The notes beneath the pieces were generated by a model that saw only the letters and a list, made by a program, of their open reading frames with translations, ran no database searches and was not told the origin of the DNA. Shown here in pieces: positions 33,101 to 43,442 of a stretch of DNA of 51,396 bases (position 1 is its first letter; each line of letters begins with the position of its first letter). Source of the DNA: Xenorhabdus khoisanae (GTDB taxonomy: Bacteria > Pseudomonadota > Gammaproteobacteria > Enterobacterales > Enterobacteriaceae); NCBI RefSeq assembly GCF_001037465.1, contig NZ_LFCV01000054.1:1-51396 (forward strand), in the 5' to 3' direction. Both the position numbers and the translations under genes were made by a program.

Positions 33101-33916
33101 ATGTCACAGGCAGCCCGGAATTTCCGGGAGCGGGAGAGTGAAGCTCAGGGAGCTCGTCCCAGTAATGGTTATTATCTGGTAGGGATTATTTTCTTCCTAA
33201 TGGTGATTGGTATCATCACATGGGGAGGCTGGATGACCTTGGACTGGATGAAGGATTCGAACAGATTACCGCTCTCAAAACTGGTGTTGACTGGTGAACG
33301 CCATTACACCACGAATGATGATGTCAGACAGGCTATTTTGTCTTTGGGGGCACCCAAGACATTTATGACTCAGGATGTCAACGTCATTCAAGAAAAGATT
33401 GAACAACTGCTATGGATTCGGCAGGTCACTGTACGTAAACAATGGCCTGATGAACTGAAAATACATCTGGTAGAATACGTTCCTTATGCGCGCTGGAATG
33501 ACACCCAAATGCTGGATGCAGAAGGCCGGGTATTCAGCTTGCCAATGGAACGCAGTGCAAACGGGCAATACCCGATGCTACAGGGACCAGAAGGCAGAGA
33601 AAAAGACGTATTGGATGAATATCGAATAATGGCGGCCTTGCTTGAAGGACATAAAATCAAATTGAGCACGGTGATCATGACAGCGCGTAACTCCTGGCAG
33701 TTGATATTGGATAACGGTATCCGATTGGAGTTAGGAAATCGAGATAAAATGGAGCGAATGAAACGTTTTGTTGAACTTTATCCTGTGTTGCTGAAAAACA
33801 CGGGAAAGCGCGTGGATTATGTTGACTTACGTTATGACAGCGGTGCTGCGGTAGGTTGGGCTCCTATATTAACCGATACGCCGGTTTCAATGAACGGGCA
33901 AGAAAACAAACAGTGA
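33101..33916 (+). CDS. ftsQ: Cell division protein FtsQ
   Basis: 271 residues (E. coli 276). Bitopic membrane protein of FtsQLB. One membrane segment (~28-48, [20 protein letters not shown]), POTRA domain starting [15 protein letters not shown], then the beta domain with [11 protein letters not shown]. Starts one base after the ddlB stop. Confidence 0.95.
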   Translation: MSQAARNFRERESEAQGARPSNGYYLVGIIFFLMVIGIITWGGWMTLDWMKDSNRLPLSKLVLTGERHYTTNDDVRQAILSLGAPKTFMTQDVNVIQEKIEQLLWIRQVTVRKQWPDELKIHLVEYVPYARWNDTQMLDAEGRVFSLPMERSANGQYPMLQGPEGREKDVLDEYRIMAALLEGHKIKLSTVIMTARNSWQLILDNGIRLELGNRDKMERMKRFVELYPVLLKNTGKRVDYVDLRYDSGAAVGWAPILTDTPVSMNGQENKQ

Positions 33917-33948
33917 CTGGTAATAATACAGAAACAGGCAGAATAACG

Positions 33949-35205
33949 ATGATCAAATCAACGGACAGAAAATTGGTAGTTGGCCTTGAAATCGGGACAG
34001 CAAAGGTATCTGCCCTGGTTGGTGAAATTCTGCCCGATGGTATGGTTAATATTATCGGAGTAGGAAGTTGCCCATCTCGCGGCATGGATAAAGGCGGTGT
34101 CAACGATCTTGAGTCGGTCGTTAAATGCGTACAGCGAGCCATTGATCAGGCTGAACTTATGGCAGATTGCCAAATCTCTTCAGTCTATCTGGCGCTTTCC
34201 GGCAAGCATATCAGTTGCCAGAACGAAATTGGCATGGTGCCGATTTCAGATGAAGAAGTTACACAGGATGATGTGGACAGCGTTGTCCATACGGCCAAAT
34301 CGGTTCGTGTTCGTGATGAACACCGTATTTTGCATGTGATCCCACAGGAATATGCGATTGACTATCAGGAAGGGATCAAAAATCCAGTCGGGCTGTCCGG
34401 TGTGCGTATGCAGGCAAAAGTCCACTTGATTACCTGCCATAACGACATGGCGAAGAATATCGTAAAAGCTGTTGAACGTTGTGGTCTGAAAGTTGACCAG
34501 CTTATTTTTGCCGGACTGGCAGCAAGTTATGCTGTGCTAACGGAAGATGAGCGTGAATTGGGCGTATGTGTCGTTGATATTGGCGGCGGCACGATGGATA
34601 TCGCTGTATACACTGGCGGTGCGTTGCGTCATACCAAGGTTATTCCTTACGCAGGCAATGTGGTGACCAGTGATATCGCCTATGCGTTTGGTACTCCTCC
34701 AAGTGATGCGGAAACCATCAAGGTTCGCCATGGCTGCGCACTGGGCTCAATAGTCAGCAAGGATGAGAGTGTAGAAGTCCCGAGCGTGGGAGGTCGTCCT
34801 CCTCGCAGTTTGCAGCGTCAGACATTGGCTGAGGTGATAGAGCCTCGTTATACCGAACTGCTGAATTTAGTAAACGATGAAATTTTGCGATTGCAGGATC
34901 AATTGCGTCAGCAGGGAGTAAAACACCACTTGGCAGCGGGGATTGTCCTGACAGGCGGAGGCGCCCAGATTGATGGTCTTGCCGATTGTGCCCAGCGGGT
35001 ATTCCATACCCAAGTGCGCATTGGTCGTCCCCTGAACATCACCGGGTTGACAGATTATGTGCAGGAGCCTTGCTACTCAACAGCAGTTGGGCTTCTGCAT
35101 TATGGCAAAGAATCTCACCTTGGGGGAGACTCTGATGCCGATAAAAGAACGTCAGTGAGCGGCTGGTTTAAGAAAGTCAGTCACTGGCTGAGAAAAGAAT
35201 TTTGA
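33949..35205 (+). CDS. ftsA: Cell division protein FtsA
   Basis: 418 residues (E. coli 420) from ATG 33949, beginning MIKSTDRKLVVGLEIGTAKV like E. coli; an upstream in-frame ATG inside ftsQ is rejected. Actin-like ATPase that ties FtsZ to the membrane. Phosphate motif VVDIGGGTMDIAVY (~204), adenosine motif VLTGGGAQIDGL, and the C-terminal amphipathic helix GWFKKVSHWLRKEF. Very highly conserved. Confidence 0.97.
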   Translation: MIKSTDRKLVVGLEIGTAKVSALVGEILPDGMVNIIGVGSCPSRGMDKGGVNDLESVVKCVQRAIDQAELMADCQISSVYLALSGKHISCQNEIGMVPISDEEVTQDDVDSVVHTAKSVRVRDEHRILHVIPQEYAIDYQEGIKNPVGLSGVRMQAKVHLITCHNDMAKNIVKAVERCGLKVDQLIFAGLAASYAVLTEDERELGVCVVDIGGGTMDIAVYTGGALRHTKVIPYAGNVVTSDIAYAFGTPPSDAETIKVRHGCALGSIVSKDESVEVPSVGGRPPRSLQRQTLAEVIEPRYTELLNLVNDEILRLQDQLRQQGVKHHLAAGIVLTGGGAQIDGLADCAQRVFHTQVRIGRPLNITGLTDYVQEPCYSTAVGLLHYGKESHLGGDSDADKRTSVSGWFKKVSHWLRKEF

Positions 35206-35271
35206 TTTTTTATACAGAGGCTACGACAATGTCGCCGGCCTTGATATAAAGGCACAAAACGGAGAGAAATT

Positions 35272-36435
35272 ATGTTTGAACCACTGGAATTAACCAACGA
35301 CGCGGTGATTAAAGTCATCGGCGTCGGCGGCGGCGGCGGTAATGCTGTAGAGCACATGGTGCGTGAGCGTATTGAAGGTGTAGACTTCTTTGCGATTAAC
35401 ACCGATGCTCAGGCGCTGCGTAAGACGGCTGTTGGTCAGACTATCCAGATTGGCAACGGCATTACAAAAGGATTGGGTGCTGGCGCAAACCCTGAAGTTG
35501 GCCGTACTGCTGCGGAAGAAGATCGCGAATCACTGCGTACCGCACTGGAAGGTGCTGATATGGTATTCATCGCCGCAGGCATGGGTGGTGGTACAGGAAC
35601 CGGTGCAGCCCCTGTTGTGGCCGAAATTGCCAAAGAACTCGGCATTCTGACTGTAGCTGTTGTCACTAAGCCATTTAATTTTGAAGGCAAAAAACGTATG
35701 GCCTTCGCGGAACAAGGGATCACTGAACTGTCCAAACATGTGGATTCATTGATTACCATTCCAAATGATAAGTTACTGAAAGTTCTGGGTCGCGGTATTT
35801 CCCTATTGGATGCATTCGGTGCAGCCAATGACGTTCTGAAAGGAGCGGTACAGGGTATTGCCGAGCTGATTACCCGCCCGGGATTGATGAACGTTGACTT
35901 CGCTGACGTTCGTACCGTGATGTCTGAAATGGGTTACGCCATGATGGGATCTGGTATTGCACAAGGTGAAGATCGAGCGGAAGAGGCAGCAGAAATGGCT
36001 ATCTCCAGCCCATTGCTGGAAGATATTGATCTTTCTGGTGCACGCGGCGTTCTGGTTAACATTACAGCGGGCTTCGACCTGCGACTGGATGAATTTGAAA
36101 CGGTGGGTAACACAATCCGTGCATTTGCTTCTGATAATGCAACGGTAGTTATCGGTACGTCACTGGATCCAGATATGAACGATGAGTTGCGCGTTACTGT
36201 CGTGGCTACCGGCATTGGGATGGATAAACGTCCGGAAATTACGCTGGTGACCAACAACAAAGCGCCTCAGGCAAACACGATGGATCGCCGTTACCAGCAG
36301 ATGCCTGGTGGCATTCCTTCATTGTCTGATGAGAACAAAACAGCAGCCAAAGTCGTTAATGACCAGAGTACGCATACGAGCAAGGAACCTGATTATCTGG
36401 ACATTCCTGCATTTTTACGCAAGCAGGCTGATTGA
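35272..36435 (+). CDS. ftsZ: Cell division GTPase FtsZ
   Basis: 387 residues (E. coli 383). Tubulin homologue forming the Z ring. Nucleotide motif [13 protein letters not shown] (~18), tubulin signature [13 protein letters not shown] (~105), and the conserved C-terminal peptide [15 protein letters not shown] that binds FtsA, ZipA and other partners. The variable linker is short and Asn/Gln-rich. SD GGAGAG upstream. Confidence 0.98.
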   Translation: MFEPLELTNDAVIKVIGVGGGGGNAVEHMVRERIEGVDFFAINTDAQALRKTAVGQTIQIGNGITKGLGAGANPEVGRTAAEEDRESLRTALEGADMVFIAAGMGGGTGTGAAPVVAEIAKELGILTVAVVTKPFNFEGKKRMAFAEQGITELSKHVDSLITIPNDKLLKVLGRGISLLDAFGAANDVLKGAVQGIAELITRPGLMNVDFADVRTVMSEMGYAMMGSGIAQGEDRAEEAAEMAISSPLLEDIDLSGARGVLVNITAGFDLRLDEFETVGNTIRAFASDNATVVIGTSLDPDMNDELRVTVVATGIGMDKRPEITLVTNNKAPQANTMDRRYQQMPGGIPSLSDENKTAAKVVNDQSTHTSKEPDYLDIPAFLRKQAD

Positions 36436-36473
36436 TTGCTAAAAAATTGGTTTCTCCGCTTTTTGTGCTAAAC

Positions 36474-36511
36474 TATCCTGCCAATCATGCTTTATAGTGA
36501 TTGGCAGGATA
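36474..36511 (+). promoter_or_regulatory. Perfect 14-bp hairpin between ftsZ and lpxC
   Basis: 36474-36487 pairs without mismatch with 36498-36511 (10-nt loop). The stem reads TATCCTGCCAATCA. It ends 23 bp before the lpxC ATG and is followed by AGTAATATT, not a T run, so it is more likely a leader/processing element or an attenuating structure than a plain terminator. Confidence 0.7.
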
Positions 36512-36534
36512 AGTAATATTGCGAGATATAAACG

Positions 36535-37452
36535 ATGATCAAACAAAGGACATTAAAACGTATTGTTCAAGCGACCGGCGTCGGTTTGCACACTGGCAAA
36601 AAAGTCACGCTGACAATGCGTCCAGCACCGGCTAATACCGGGGTCATCTATCGTCGTACTGACCTGAATCCTCCGGTAGATTTTCCGGCAGATGCCAAAT
36701 CTGTACGTGATACCATGCTCTGCACTTGTCTGGTGAATGAGCATAATGTACGGATTTCAACCGTTGAGCATTTGAATGCAGCGTTGGCAGGGCTGGGTAT
36801 CGATAACATTGTTGTTGAAGTCGATGCGCCAGAAATCCCGATTATGGATGGTAGCGCTAGCCCGTTCGTTTTCCTGCTATTGGATGCGGGTATTGAAGAA
36901 CTGAATGTAGCGAAAAAATTCGTGCGCATGAAAGAGAGCGTTCGTGTGGAAGAGGGTGATAAATGGGCTGAATTATCGCCTTATCACGGTTTTAGTCTCG
37001 ATTTTACCATTGACTTTAACCACCCCGCGATTGATTCCGGCTCGCAGCGTTATGCTCTGGATTTCTCAGCAGATTCATTTGTTCGCCAGATCAGTCGTGC
37101 ACGTACTTTCGGGTTCATGCGCGATATTGAGTATCTGCAATCTAAAGGATTGTGCCTTGGCGGCAGCTTCGATTGTGCGATTGTAGTAGATGATTATCGC
37201 GTACTCAATGAAGATGGTTTGCGCTTCGAAGATGAATTCGTACGCCATAAAATGCTGGATGCGATCGGCGATCTGTTTATGTGTGGCTACAACATCATTG
37301 GCGCCTTTACTGCGTTCAAATCAGGCCATGCATTGAACAACAAGCTGCTGCAAACAGTCTTGGCACAGGAAAGCGCTTGGGAGTTTGTCACATTTGAAGA
37401 TGAAGCTGAAATGCCACTGGCTTTCCGTGCTCCATCCTTGGTGTTGGCGTAA
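36535..37452 (+). CDS. lpxC: UDP-3-O-acyl-GlcNAc deacetylase LpxC
   Basis: 305 residues, same as E. coli. Zinc amidase, first committed step of lipid A synthesis. Zinc ligands: His in [12 protein letters not shown] (~79) and His/Asp in [10 protein letters not shown] (~238, 242); basic patch with HALNN (~265). E. coli LpxC is degraded by FtsH through its C-terminal tail LAxxxxxAVLA; the end here, [13 protein letters not shown], keeps the hydrophobic tail. Confidence 0.97.
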   Translation: MIKQRTLKRIVQATGVGLHTGKKVTLTMRPAPANTGVIYRRTDLNPPVDFPADAKSVRDTMLCTCLVNEHNVRISTVEHLNAALAGLGIDNIVVEVDAPEIPIMDGSASPFVFLLLDAGIEELNVAKKFVRMKESVRVEEGDKWAELSPYHGFSLDFTIDFNHPAIDSGSQRYALDFSADSFVRQISRARTFGFMRDIEYLQSKGLCLGGSFDCAIVVDDYRVLNEDGLRFEDEFVRHKMLDAIGDLFMCGYNIIGAFTAFKSGHALNNKLLQTVLAQESAWEFVTFEDEAEMPLAFRAPSLVLA

Positions 37453-37509
37453 TGGCTAACGTGTGTATTGCTAGCATATGTATTGGTAAAGAGTGTTGAG
37501 AACATTCCG

Positions 37510-37575
37510 ATGATGCACCAGTGGGTTATGTTATCTATTACGCTCCTTTCGCTGATGTTTTTTATTCAGCGTTAG
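37510..37575 (+). CDS. Possible 21-residue membrane peptide
   Basis: ATG at 37510 (a second at 37513) to TAG at 37573-37575: MMHQWVMLSITLLSLMFFIQ plus R. The sequence is almost entirely hydrophobic, as in small bacterial membrane proteins, and GAG lies at ~37498. It overlaps the end of the convergent DUF721 gene by 4 bp. A 21-codon frame can occur by chance; only conservation would establish it. Confidence 0.2.
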   Translation: MMHQWVMLSITLLSLMFFIQR

Positions 37576-38108
37576 CGCTTCTTCTTGGCTGTACTGGTAC
37601 CCTCTCCGGCCAGCGCAGCCAATCGTTCCAATCTTCTTTTCAATTTCTCAGGGCTATGTTCAGCCAACATCATTAATGTTTTTGCGCTTTCATGAGTGAG
37701 CTGGCGCTTTGGTAATTCCTTATTATCATTATTGAATGCCTTTGTTGATGATCCTGAAAGACTTTGAGCATTATTATCACACTTAACCATTAATGATGGA
37801 TTAATCCTGATGTCGATTGAGGATAAAGATGGTAGAATTTCGCTCCTTAGAGTAGATAGCAAAACGGGGATTTCATAACGAAGCCGAGTCATCCAACTGG
37901 CATTTCCTGCTTCCAGTACCAGAATTTGTTTGCGATAATTGGCGACCCTGCACCATGGGTGTAATTGAGCAGGAAGCAAACTGAGAACGGCACGGTTGAG
38001 TTTCAATAATGCGATGGCATGTCTTTGAATAACTTGAAGTGGGCTTTTCCCGACAGTCGCCGCGTCTTCAAATAGCGTATCTAGTGATTGTGGGCGGCTA
38101 TCTCGCAT
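37572..38108 (-). CDS. DciA-like (DUF721) protein
   Basis: 178 residues. The N-terminal ~100 residues resemble the DUF721/DciA domain (LLKLNRAVLSLLPAQLHPWC, then GNASWMTRLRYEIPVLLSTL). DciA is the ancestral loader of the DnaB helicase and was largely replaced by phage-derived DnaC in enterobacteria. The C-terminal half is Asn/Ser-rich and basic, with an unstructured tail (AGEGTSTAKKKR) and a predicted helix (TLMMLAEHSPEKLKRRLERL). It lies between lpxC and secM on the opposite strand, where E. coli has nothing. Its start is 37 bp from the divergent secM start. Function in a DnaC-containing genome is uncertain. Confidence 0.6.
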   Translation of the reverse strand: MRDSRPQSLDTLFEDAATVGKSPLQVIQRHAIALLKLNRAVLSLLPAQLHPWCRVANYRKQILVLEAGNASWMTRLRYEIPVLLSTLRSEILPSLSSIDIRINPSLMVKCDNNAQSLSGSSTKAFNNDNKELPKRQLTHESAKTLMMLAEHSPEKLKRRLERLAALAGEGTSTAKKKR

Positions 38109-38145
38109 AATAAAGGCAGTTCCAGTATTTATTAATGAAGGGTTA

Positions 38146-38700
38146 ATGAGTATTTTAAATCTTTGGCGACAATTTGGTAGGCGTTATTTTTGGTCTCACC
38201 TTTTACTGGGCATGGTTGCTACAGGAATTGGTGTTCCTAGTGTTTTTACCGGAGTGACAGAAAGTCTTTCCCATACAAACACTTCCTCTACCCAAGGAAA
38301 CCAAAATCAAGCCTTTTCCTCGTTTGAGCATTTGTTCCAATTACATTTATTTCAACTAAAAAGTGCTCAGCGTCAACCCTCGAATTATTTAAATTACTGG
38401 CAGCAACACGCTGTTCGTAATGTCATCCGTCAACTTTCTTTTGCTTTTTCGATTACGGAACCGGTCAGGTACGAAACAGCAAAAGAAAGTACTCGGATTT
38501 CTTCTCCTTCCATGCAGCAACTTATGCTGGATACGTTGCATGCCATGCTGACTCAGGCACCAATGCCATTTGATGAGTCTATCTCAGATGTTGTAATGGC
38601 GAAAATTGTGCATCCTGATACCTATACTCCAGCACTCTGGGTAGCCAAAACTCAGGGTATCAGAGCAGGGCCGATATCCAATCCATTATCTTTGCTTTAA
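38146..38700 (+). CDS. secM: Secretion monitor SecM
   Basis: 184 residues (E. coli 170). Its translation stalls when export is poor, which exposes the secA ribosome site. N-terminal export signal (RRYFWSHLLLGMVATGIGV). Arrest motif near the end: YTPALWVAKTQGIRAGP, against E. coli FSTPVWISQAQGIRAGP. GIRAGP, Trp and Pro spacing are kept; the first Phe is Tyr and Ile after Trp is Val. Eight residues (ISNPLSLL) follow the final Pro instead of four. The middle is diverged. Followed 93 bp later by secA. Confidence 0.92.
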   Translation: MSILNLWRQFGRRYFWSHLLLGMVATGIGVPSVFTGVTESLSHTNTSSTQGNQNQAFSSFEHLFQLHLFQLKSAQRQPSNYLNYWQQHAVRNVIRQLSFAFSITEPVRYETAKESTRISSPSMQQLMLDTLHAMLTQAPMPFDESISDVVMAKIVHPDTYTPALWVAKTQGIRAGPISNPLSLL

Positions 38701-38705
38701 TGTTT

Positions 38706-38739
38706 CTGTCTTGTTTTTCTTTTAATTAAGACAGTTTTT
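38706..38739 (+). promoter_or_regulatory. secM-secA intergenic hairpin
   Basis: CTGTCTT (38706-38712) pairs with AAGACAG (38728-38734), 15-nt loop, followed by TTTTTA. It lies just after the secM stop. In E. coli a stem in this area hides the secA ribosome site until SecM stalls; whether this stem does so is not shown, and the T run would also fit weak termination. Confidence 0.4.
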
Positions 38740-38793
38740 AGGAAATGATTGATTGGTTACAGAAGAAGTAGCCTTATCTGAGATGTACTAATT

Positions 38794-41502
38794 ATGCTGA
38801 TTAAATTACTAACGAAAATTTTTGGTAGCCGTAATGATCGCACTTTGCGTCGCTTACGCAAAGTGGTTGATGTAATCAACCGTATGGAGCCGGATTTTGA
38901 AAAACTCTCTGATGAAGAACTGAAAGCGAAAACAGAGCAATTTCGCGCTCGTTTGAAAGAAGGAGAGTCACTGGATAAAATTCTGCCGGAAGCTTTTGCG
39001 ACTGTGCGTGAAGCCAGTAAACGTGTATTTGGTATGCGTCACTTTGATGCTCAGTTGCTGGGCGGGATGGTATTGAATGAACGCTGCATAGCAGAGATGC
39101 GTACTGGTGAAGGTAAGACACTGACCGCAACATTGCCGGCTTATCTTAACGCCTTAAGCGGACGAGGTGTCCATGTTGTCACCGTGAACGATTATCTGGC
39201 ACAGCGTGACGCTGAAAACAATCGTCCTCTGTTTGAATTTCTTGGCCTGACAGTGGGCATTAACTTGCCTGGTATGCCAGCGCCAGCAAAACGTGAAGCT
39301 TATGCCGCTGACATTACTTACGGCACCAACAATGAGTATGGTTTCGACTATTTGCGCGACAACATGGCGTTCAGCCCAGAAGAGCGAGTCCAACGTAAGT
39401 TGCACTATGCATTGGTGGATGAGGTGGACTCCATTCTGATCGATGAAGCTCGTACCCCATTGATTATTTCTGGGCCTGCGGAGGATAGCTCTGAACTTTA
39501 TATCAAAGTGGATAAGCTGATCCCGAAACTGATCCGTCAAGAAAAAGAGGATTCAGATACCTTCCAAGGTGAAGGGCATTTCTCTGTTGATGAAAAAACA
39601 CGCCAAGTCAATTTGACAGAACGTGGTCTGGTACTGGTTGAAGAATTATTGGTGGAAGCCAAATTGATGGAGGAAGGTGAGTCCTTGTATTCTCCGACCA
39701 ACATTATGCTGATGCACCATGTGACGGCTGCCCTGCGCGCCCATGCGTTGTTTACCCGTGATGTAGACTATATTGTCAAAGATGGTGAAGTCATCATTGT
39801 TGATGAACATACCGGGCGTACCATGCAAGGTCGTCGTTGGTCTGATGGTCTTCATCAGGCGGTGGAAGCCAAAGAACATGTTGAAATTCAGAATGAAAAC
39901 CAGACACTGGCTTCGATCACATTCCAGAACTATTTCCGTATATATGATAAATTGGCAGGGATGACGGGTACTGCCGATACAGAAGCTTTTGAATTTAGCT
40001 CTATTTATAAATTAGATACCATCGTCATTCCAACAAACCGTCCAATGATCCGTCAAGATTTACCTGATCTGGTTTACATGACAGAAGCAGAAAAAATTGA
40101 GGCGATCATTGAAGATATCAAAGAACGTACAAGCCGTGGTCAACCAGTTTTGGTGGGAACCATTTCGATTGAGAAATCAGAGCTTGTTTCTAACGCATTA
40201 ACTAAAGCCGGTATTGTTCATAACGTCTTGAACGCAAAATTCCATGCAATGGAAGCTGACATTATTGCTCAGGCAGGTCAGGCCAGCACGGTGACCATTG
40301 CGACTAACATGGCGGGGCGTGGTACCGATATCATGTTAGGCGGAAGCTGGCAGACAGAAATTTCCAAACTGGAAAATCCAACTGAAGCAGAAATCGAAAA
40401 AATCAAAGCTGCGTGGCAAGAGCGCCATGATGCGGTATTAGCTGCGGGTGGTTTACATATTGTCGGTACAGAGCGTCATGAATCCCGCCGTATTGATAAC
40501 CAGTTACGTGGTCGTGCGGGTCGTCAGGGAGACGCAGGTTCTTCGCGTTTCTATCTGTCAATGGAAGACTCCTTGATGCGTATTTTTGCTTCTGATCGCG
40601 TTACCGGCATGATGCGTAAACTCGGGATGCAGCCAGGGGAAGCAATTGAACACCCATGGGTGACTAAAGCAATTGCTAACGCTCAACGTAAAGTTGAGAG
40701 CCGTAACTTCGATATCCGTAAGCAATTACTGGAATATGATGATGTTGCCAATGATCAGCGTCGGGCGATTTATGCCCAACGTAACGACTTGCTTGATGTG
40801 AGTGATGTTAGTGAAACTATTGCCAGCATTCGTGAAGATGTTTTCAAAACCACGATTGATGCTTATATTCCACCACAATCACTGGAAGAAATGTGGGATG
40901 TTGAAGGATTGCAGGAGCGTTTAGTCAACGATTTCGATCTGGAACTGCCAATCAAAGAATGGCTGGATAAAGAACCTGAATTGCATGAAGAGACGCTACG
41001 TGAGCGCATTCTGGAGAAAGCGATTGAGGTTTATAAACAGAAAGAAGAAGTTGTCAGTGCAGAAATGATGCGTAATTTTGAGAAAGGTATCATGCTGCAA
41101 ACTTTGGATACATTGTGGAAAGAACATCTGGCAGCGATGGATTACCTGCGCCAAGGTATTCACCTGCGCGGTTATGCTCAGAAAGATCCAAAGCAAGAAT
41201 ACAAGCGTGAATCTTTTGCCATGTTTTCCAATATGCTGGAATCACTGAAATATGAAGTGATCAGCACATTGAGCAAAGTTCAGGTCAGAATGCCAGAAGA
41301 AGTTGAAGCGTTGGAGCAGCAGCGTCGTGAGGAAGCTGAACGTTTGGCAAGACAGCAACACCTGAGCCATGAAACCGAGCAGGGAGCATTGATGTCAGAA
41401 GCTGAAGCTCAGATGGCAACAGGAGAGCGTAAAGTTGGCCGCAACGATCCATGCCCATGTGGTTCCGGTAAAAAATATAAGCATTGTCACGGTCGCTTAT
41501 AA
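38794..41502 (+). CDS. secA: Preprotein translocase ATPase SecA
   Basis: 902 residues (E. coli 901). Motor that drives proteins through SecYEG. Walker [16 protein letters not shown] (~101), Walker B region [16 protein letters not shown] (~207), helicase-like [14 protein letters not shown] (~503) and [16 protein letters not shown]-terminal SecB/zinc region [14 protein letters not shown]. Its level is tied to SecM upstream. A double hairpin region follows. Confidence 0.98.
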   Translation: MLIKLLTKIFGSRNDRTLRRLRKVVDVINRMEPDFEKLSDEELKAKTEQFRARLKEGESLDKILPEAFATVREASKRVFGMRHFDAQLLGGMVLNERCIAEMRTGEGKTLTATLPAYLNALSGRGVHVVTVNDYLAQRDAENNRPLFEFLGLTVGINLPGMPAPAKREAYAADITYGTNNEYGFDYLRDNMAFSPEERVQRKLHYALVDEVDSILIDEARTPLIISGPAEDSSELYIKVDKLIPKLIRQEKEDSDTFQGEGHFSVDEKTRQVNLTERGLVLVEELLVEAKLMEEGESLYSPTNIMLMHHVTAALRAHALFTRDVDYIVKDGEVIIVDEHTGRTMQGRRWSDGLHQAVEAKEHVEIQNENQTLASITFQNYFRIYDKLAGMTGTADTEAFEFSSIYKLDTIVIPTNRPMIRQDLPDLVYMTEAEKIEAIIEDIKERTSRGQPVLVGTISIEKSELVSNALTKAGIVHNVLNAKFHAMEADIIAQAGQASTVTIATNMAGRGTDIMLGGSWQTEISKLENPTEAEIEKIKAAWQERHDAVLAAGGLHIVGTERHESRRIDNQLRGRAGRQGDAGSSRFYLSMEDSLMRIFASDRVTGMMRKLGMQPGEAIEHPWVTKAIANAQRKVESRNFDIRKQLLEYDDVANDQRRAIYAQRNDLLDVSDVSETIASIREDVFKTTIDAYIPPQSLEEMWDVEGLQERLVNDFDLELPIKEWLDKEPELHEETLRERILEKAIEVYKQKEEVVSAEMMRNFEKGIMLQTLDTLWKEHLAAMDYLRQGIHLRGYAQKDPKQEYKRESFAMFSNMLESLKYEVISTLSKVQVRMPEEVEALEQQRREEAERLARQQHLSHETEQGALMSEAEAQMATGERKVGRNDPCPCGSGKKYKHCHGRL

Positions 41503-41512
41503 TTAAAGCTAA

Positions 41513-41588
41513 TTGTGCTAATGGTGCATAACCATTAGCACAAAACAGCTCAAACCCTCGCTCAATCGGGTTGAGGGTTTTATTATAT
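41513..41588. terminator. secA terminator region, two hairpins
   Basis: First, a perfect 13-bp stem (41513-41525 with 41531-41543, loop GCATA). Second, AAACCCTC (41552-41559) with GAGGGTTT (41573-41580), followed by TATTAT and, on the other strand, by a less T-rich tract. The second probably ends secA and perhaps the convergent ABC-F gene. Confidence 0.75.
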
Positions 41589-41594
41589 TGATGA

Positions 41595-43202
41595 TTAAAC
41601 CATAGCTTTTTCGTCACTCTTCAATACCAACTCTTGCATATTGCCTACATTTTCAATGAATTTATCATCATGGGAAATAAGTACCATTGCTCCAGTATAA
41701 TCATGCAATGCTTTTTGAAGTAATTCACGTGATTCAATATCCAGATGATTATCTGGTTCATCTAATAACAGTAGGGCAGGTGCATATGGCCCACAGAACA
41801 AGCAAGCCAGCGCGACCTTAAGTTGTTCTCCTCCACTCAGATAGCCGACAGGCTTCAGTGCTTCTTCACCACGAATACGTAATTGTGCCAATCGAGTACG
41901 GTAGCGATCTTCAGTCCAACCCGGTGACTGTCGTTGAAAGTTATACAGCGCAGATTGAGTTTTATCGAGAAACGAAAAATGTTGATCCATTAAACGATAC
42001 GAAGATGTTATTCGGCAAGTTCCCTGTTTAGGCAAGTAATCTCCTGCCATCACTTTTAATAAGGTTGATTTTCCACTGCCATTTTTACCAACGACAGCAA
42101 GACGTTCATCATTATTGATAGTCAGGCTGATGGGAGATCCTGAACCAAAAGGTAAGATGACATCTTGTAAGTAAAGTAGCGGAGCAGTAGCCGCTTGTGG
42201 GGTCGCAACGACAATTGATAATGGATCGATAATTTCCAGTTTCGCTCTGGCGTCTGTAGCGAGTGATGAACTCCTTTGAATTCGTTCTTTGTGTTGTATT
42301 GCTTGTCGTGACAGCGTGGCTTCTGAGCGTCCAAGTTGACGATCAAGGAGGATTTGGGCTTGGTTGGCATTTTCTCGTTTTTGTTTGCCTTGGCTTTGCC
42401 TTTTACTGGTTTTTTCGCGGTCTTTTTGCTTATCACGCAAAACTTGTTTCAGATTTTTTTGAGTTTGATCCACTTCGCGTTGAATACCGAGCCTTAGTTG
42501 CTCCTTACTCTCCAGCCAAGTTCCCCATCCACCGATACTACGAGATAACCCCAATCCACCAAGTTCATAAACAATCGATACATGTTGTAAAAGTTGGGTA
42601 TCATGGGTTACCAGCAAAATACCACCGCTGAAAGTTCCCAGCCATTGAGACAACCAAAGGCGCCCTTGCCGATCAAGGTGGTTACTTGGCTCATCCAGAA
42701 TCATAAAACCAGCACCTTGCCTTTTTAGTGCTAATAGCCTGATCCGTGTTTGCTCACCACCGCTGAGGGAAGCAAAAGGCTGGTTTAATATGTTTGGATT
42801 GAGTTCACCTTCCGCAAGCAGAGATTCAGTCTGAAATTGCCAATTCCAATGACCTTCCATAACATCAAAATCTGCGGCATCACCAACACCTGCCAGAACA
42901 CGCTCATTAGCATTCATTATATTGGTCAATCCCAACATATCGGCAGCGTTACCAGAAAAAGATGCTAATCCCTGTGACAAATAGCCCACATCACAGAAAT
43001 GTTTCACATTACCTTCTGTGGGAGATGTCTGTTTTGCCAATATTGATGCCAGCCAGGATTTACCAATGCCATTACGCCCCACTAACGCATGTTGCTCTGC
43101 ATTCAAAAACATATCAATGCCAGAAAAGAGAGGCTTTGTTTCGCCGGAAAACTGATAGGCGATGTGTCTTGCTTCGATTAATGATTGAACATCATTTTGC
43201 AT
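41595..43202 (-). CDS. ABC-F family ATPase
   Basis: 535 residues with two ABC domains and no membrane segments, the ABC-F layout. Domain 1: Walker A ALVGRNGIGKSWLAS (~40), signature SLSGGEQTRIRLLAL, Walker B FMILDEPSNHLD. Linker (~245-315) strongly basic and Gln-rich (REKTSKRQSQGKQKREN), typical of the ribosome-contacting linker. Domain 2: VVGKNGSGKSTLLKV, YLSGGEQLKVALACL, LLLLDEPDNHLD. ABC-F proteins act on ribosomes: housekeeping translation factors or antibiotic protection. It is not one of the four E. coli ABC-F genes in a syntenic place; it is inserted between secA and mutT, which are neighbours in E. coli. Resistance or self-protection is possible but not shown. Confidence 0.85.
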   Translation of the reverse strand: MQNDVQSLIEARHIAYQFSGETKPLFSGIDMFLNAEQHALVGRNGIGKSWLASILAKQTSPTEGNVKHFCDVGYLSQGLASFSGNAADMLGLTNIMNANERVLAGVGDAADFDVMEGHWNWQFQTESLLAEGELNPNILNQPFASLSGGEQTRIRLLALKRQGAGFMILDEPSNHLDRQGRLWLSQWLGTFSGGILLVTHDTQLLQHVSIVYELGGLGLSRSIGGWGTWLESKEQLRLGIQREVDQTQKNLKQVLRDKQKDREKTSKRQSQGKQKRENANQAQILLDRQLGRSEATLSRQAIQHKERIQRSSSLATDARAKLEIIDPLSIVVATPQAATAPLLYLQDVILPFGSGSPISLTINNDERLAVVGKNGSGKSTLLKVMAGDYLPKQGTCRITSSYRLMDQHFSFLDKTQSALYNFQRQSPGWTEDRYRTRLAQLRIRGEEALKPVGYLSGGEQLKVALACLFCGPYAPALLLLDEPDNHLDIESRELLQKALHDYTGAMVLISHDDKFIENVGNMQELVLKSDEKAMV

Positions 43203-43442
43203 AAACTGTGTTTCCTTAATCTTTAAAATAGTCGTTTGGATCTATTTGTAGGCTAATTTCTTACACTGTTTGCAATTTGTTTTTACATGATAGGTTTTAT
43301 GTCGTGAGATTATGGGTAATAAAAATCGGTGGAAATCGGCTAAACATTGAATGAAATACAAGTTTGCGATTCAAGCTAATTTTAATGTAGTCTGCAAGGG
43401 ATAATCACCTAAGTTAAATAATCAACAGCAAGAAAAGCGATT

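Noticed and set aside
35436-35828. 130-residue minus-strand open frame inside ftsZ
   Set aside because: Antisense to a highly conserved gene, Pro/Ala/Ser-rich as expected from reversed ftsZ codons.
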